Below are positions 11,811-11,838 of a stretch of 11,838 nt of DNA, in pieces. Source of the stretch: CAZNUP01 sp964609775 (GTDB lineage Bacteria > Patescibacteriota > Microgenomatia > JAMCZE01). Below the pieces are notes generated by a model. The model saw nothing but the letters and a program-made list of their open reading frames with translations. It was not told where the DNA came from and searched no databases. Each line of letters opens with the position of its first letter. Position 1 is the stretch's first letter. The position numbers were made by a program, and so were the translations under genes. The DNA is taken from assembly GCA_964609775.1 (NCBI GenBank), contig CAZSSJ010000024.1, positions 1 to 11,838 on the forward strand, written 5' to 3'.

Positions 11811-11838
11811 GCTGCGAGTGCCCCCACCCACTCGCAGC
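11811..11838. repeat. 10-bp GC-rich hairpin at the window edge
   Basis: GCTGCGAGTG (11811-11820) and CACTCGCAGC (11829-11838) form a perfect stem with an 8-nt C-rich loop. It ends exactly at the window edge. On the minus strand no T-run follows; what follows on the plus strand cannot be seen, so a plus-strand terminator is possible. Confidence 0.5.

Noticed and set aside
11811..11838. Intrinsic terminator at the right edge
   Set aside because: A perfect stem is present, but no T-tract is visible on the minus strand and the plus-strand continuation is outside the window.

Overview
The window looks like a metagenome-assembled scaffold from an uncultured bacterium. A 10-N gap lies inside secG. 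Coding is dense, genes are short, and start/stop overlaps are common. UvrC is reduced, at least two genes appear to be leaderless, and the tRNA/recombinase arrangement at the right end is one I associate with Candidate Phyla Radiation bacteria. My best guess is the Microgenomates side of Patescibacteria. That is inference from gene content and style, not from a marker phylogeny. TGA is used as a normal stop (uvrA, secG).

Left part (1-8240), the conserved chromosome. All genes are on the + strand, with a C-rich, G-poor coding strand. A 238-bp leader precedes uvrA. uvrA overlaps by 4 bp a secreted, membrane-anchored transglutaminase-like gene, which in turn overlaps uvrC by 56 bp. uvrA and uvrC (nucleotide excision repair) are therefore coupled through an envelope-type gene. 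Next comes a four-helix 'phage holin IV-like' membrane protein, and then secG, which overlaps by 4 bp a membrane-anchored family-5 solute-binding protein. Short in-frame 9-bp tandem arrays are sprinkled through this part, all before 6.23 kb. They fall in loops and linkers of UvrA and UvrC and in the signal peptide of the transglutaminase-like protein.

Middle part (8241-9431). Two orphan small genes, a lipoprotein and a 100-aa protein of unknown function, are followed by about 240 bp of what looks like eroded coding sequence. That stretch carries a 22-bp motif (one mismatch) also present upstream of uvrA.

Right part (9432-11746), an AT-richer accessory island. It holds a GrpB-like nucleotidyltransferase from a leaderless promoter and an inorganic-pyrophosphatase-like gene broken twice: a probable frameshift near its start, then an insertion sequence. 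The insertion sequence is complete (10202-11229), with 11-bp inverted repeats, one DDE transposase, and a hairpin covering the transposase ribosome binding site and start codon. After it come a truncated PQ-loop-like membrane protein and the C-terminal tail of a serine-recombinase-like protein. The reading frame of that tail runs antisense into an intact tRNA-Gln(UUG) gene on the minus strand. The layout suggests a decayed element integrated at the 3' end of tRNA-Gln.

I see no CRISPR array, toxin-antitoxin pair or recognised defence system. The strongest unexplained signals are the dispersed 9-bp coding arrays, the IS read-through hairpin and the recombinase/tRNA junction.
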